A stretch of 35,357 nucleotides of DNA from assembly GCA_943787265.1 (NCBI GenBank), contig CALSLT010000051.1:1-35357 (forward strand). The letters run 5' to 3'. Below the pieces are notes generated by a model. The model was not told the origin of the DNA and ran no database searches. It was given only the letters and a program-made list of their open reading frames with translations. Positions 34,309 to 35,357 of this stretch are shown piece by piece (positions within the stretch are counted from its first letter, which is position 1; every line of letters begins with the position of its first letter). Origin of the DNA: an uncultured Planctomycetaceae bacterium. GTDB taxonomy: Bacteria > Planctomycetota > Planctomycetia > Planctomycetales > Planctomycetaceae. Position numbers and translations under genes: made by a program.

Positions 34309-34950
34309 TCAATAGATCGTTCCCCCCGTGGTCCTCGAAAGCAAAGCCGGCGACTGGCCGTCAAAAGCCACAATCACCTGCCGCGACTGTGCAAAACGGT
34401 CGCTTAAGTACTCAGCGTAGGTCTGCTGAGTTTCCTGACTTCGCCTTCGTCCCTCGCGGCCATAGCCTTCCTCATTATCGAGGTCCAGCGTTGAGGCCAC
34501 GCTCAGCAACTCTTCGGCGATCAGGACATCGTTGACGAAAGTCTGTTTCCCTGATGCTCGGAAGGTGTAGGGACGTGCCAGAAATTCACCATTGACGAAA
34601 ACAAATCCGTCGTCCATCGGTTGGCTCTCAAACTCACCTTCCCGAAAGAATTTTGGCTGAGGCTTGCGGTCTTCGCGGTTGAAGTCGGGTCTTCGATTGC
34701 CTGGCGGGGATGCGAACCTGCCTCGGCGATCATCTTCAGGAAAACCCTGCCGATTCTCGACACGGTCCCGGTCGTCCCGATTCCTCGATGCATCATCTCC
34801 TCGTGATCTGCCGGAGCGTGGGCTGTCCTGAGCGGCAATCTCGGCCGTCTGCAGACTCGCGGCCGTCTGCAGACTCGCGGCCACAAATCCGGCCAGAATC
34901 AGCAGCCTTATAGCAGTTCGAAATGTCAGTGAGATGTCCAACGTGACCAT
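34309..34950 (-). CDS. Secreted Arg/Asp-rich protein of unknown function
   Basis: ATG 34950, with GGAGG nine bases upstream, gives 213 residues; ATG at 34968 would add six. A signal peptide (I-R-L-L-I-L-A-G-F-V-A-A) is followed by a tandem A-S-L-Q-T-A duplication at or near the cleavage site. A disordered Arg/Asp/Gly-rich region (about 45-95) leads to a small folded part with G-F-V-F-V-N-G-E-F-L-A-R-P-Y and V-N-D-V-L-I-A-E-E-L-L. I know no family. It heads a run of three small minus-strand genes and diverges from an ECF sigma factor gene 220 bases away. Confidence 0.7.
   Translation of the reverse strand: MVTLDISLTFRTAIRLLILAGFVAASLQTAASLQTAEIAAQDSPRSGRSRGDDASRNRDDRDRVENRQGFPEDDRRGRFASPPGNRRPDFNREDRKPQPKFFREGEFESQPMDDGFVFVNGEFLARPYTFRASGKQTFVNDVLIAEELLSVASTLDLDNEEGYGREGRRRSQETQQTYAEYLSDRFAQSRQVIVAFDGQSPALLSRTTGGTIY
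34843..34878. repeat. Perfect 18-bp tandem duplication inside a signal-peptide region
   Basis: GGCCGTCTGCAGACTCGC occurs twice head to tail, followed by GGCC. Each unit contains the palindrome GTCTGCAGAC. The duplication keeps the frame and doubles six residues (A-S-L-Q-T-A) of the secreted protein, consistent with a recent slippage event. Confidence 0.9.
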
Positions 34951-35170
34951 CCTGAATCGCCTCCGCACGCCTGTGGCAAGCTCTTTGAAGTGCCCGAGTT
35001 ACCTTTTGGGAGTACTGAAAAACCACCCGGCGCATCCACAGCCGAATCGGTTAGAAATGCGGACAATGACGATCGTTCGCCTGCCTGGAATTGCCGCGGT
35101 GTGGATCTTCTGGTCAGTCCTGCGGTAACTACGGTTTGCTTTCGTCTCGCAGCGAAGTCACATTGGGTTG

Positions 35171-35357
35171 ATGGACGATGAGATTGTCAACAAGTTGATC
35201 AGTGGCGGAGACAAGGCCGTTGCGGAGTTGTTCTCCGAGTTTCAGCCACGGCTGGAACGGATGGTCGAGTTTCGTCTGGATCGTCGGCTGCGCGGACGAG
35301 TCGACTCGCTGGACATCATTCAGGAAGCGTACATCGAAATCGCACGTCGAATTGGCG
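35171..35357 (+). CDS. ECF-type sigma factor, partial (C-terminus beyond right edge)
   Basis: From ATG 35171 the frame is open to the window end (62 codons). The N-terminus reads as sigma region 2 of planctomycete ECF factors: K-L-I-S-G-G-D-K-A-V-A-E-L-F, then R-M-V-E-F-R-L-D-R-R-L-R-G-R-V-D-S-L-D-I-I-Q-E-A-Y, where the core RNA polymerase contact helix lies. The first residues resemble those of the other sigma factor in this window (L-I-S-G-D-E-T-A-L-E), but the rest differs. It diverges from the secreted Arg/Asp-rich protein gene. Region 4 is outside the window. Confidence 0.85.
   Translation, partial: MDDEIVNKLISGGDKAVAELFSEFQPRLERMVEFRLDRRLRGRVDSLDIIQEAYIEIARRIG

Overview
The window looks like a chromosomal segment of a planctomycete. 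I infer this from the family mix, not from any search: a Tat-exported DUF1501 protein, a secreted iduronate-2-sulfatase-type sulfatase, an HTTM protein with its usual partner, an ECF sigma factor beside a giant FecR/VIT protein, and several secreted low-complexity proteins.

Positions 1-7925 (minus strand) carry one respiratory gene block. In transcription order it encodes a Rieske protein with a repeat-bearing N-terminal extension, a b6-type cytochrome b, a separate subunit-IV-like cytochrome b C-terminal half, a 1286-residue membrane-anchored octaheme cytochrome c with a coiled coil, and, cut by the left edge, a cupredoxin-like lipoprotein. Together they read as a quinol:acceptor oxidoreductase in which the octaheme protein replaces cytochrome c1/f and the copper lipoprotein may be an electron acceptor. 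This is the most interesting system in the window.

After about 1.4 kb with no convincing gene, positions 9329-14656 hold two overlapping genes for membrane proteins of unknown role, a secreted Gly/Tyr/Cys-rich then Ala/Glu-rich protein, a thioredoxin-fold protein, and a translationally coupled HTTM/partner pair. Positions 14893-18246 (plus strand) hold a SUI1/eIF1-like protein, nicotinamide phosphoribosyltransferase and a DUF1501 protein.

Positions 18286-28178 (minus strand) run sulfatase, esterase, ECF sigma factor, then a 2184-residue membrane protein with FecR, VIT, von Willebrand-like, coiled-coil, Asp/Asn-rich and helical-repeat regions. The giant protein is probably the signalling partner of the sigma factor. 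It shares a 13-14-residue coiled-coil motif with the octaheme cytochrome.

Positions 28259-30916 are insertion sequences: an apparently complete IS5-family element with a classic A AAA AAG frameshift site, and a decayed IS3-family element that truncates a neighbour. From 30955 to 33577 the tRNA-Phe gene has an extra base, and a histidinol-phosphatase-like gene and an LTxxQ-type secreted protein gene are both broken by frameshifts. This is either decay next to the insertion sequences or locally poor sequence. The right end (33634-35357) holds three small minus-strand genes for membrane or secreted proteins and the start of a second ECF sigma factor gene.
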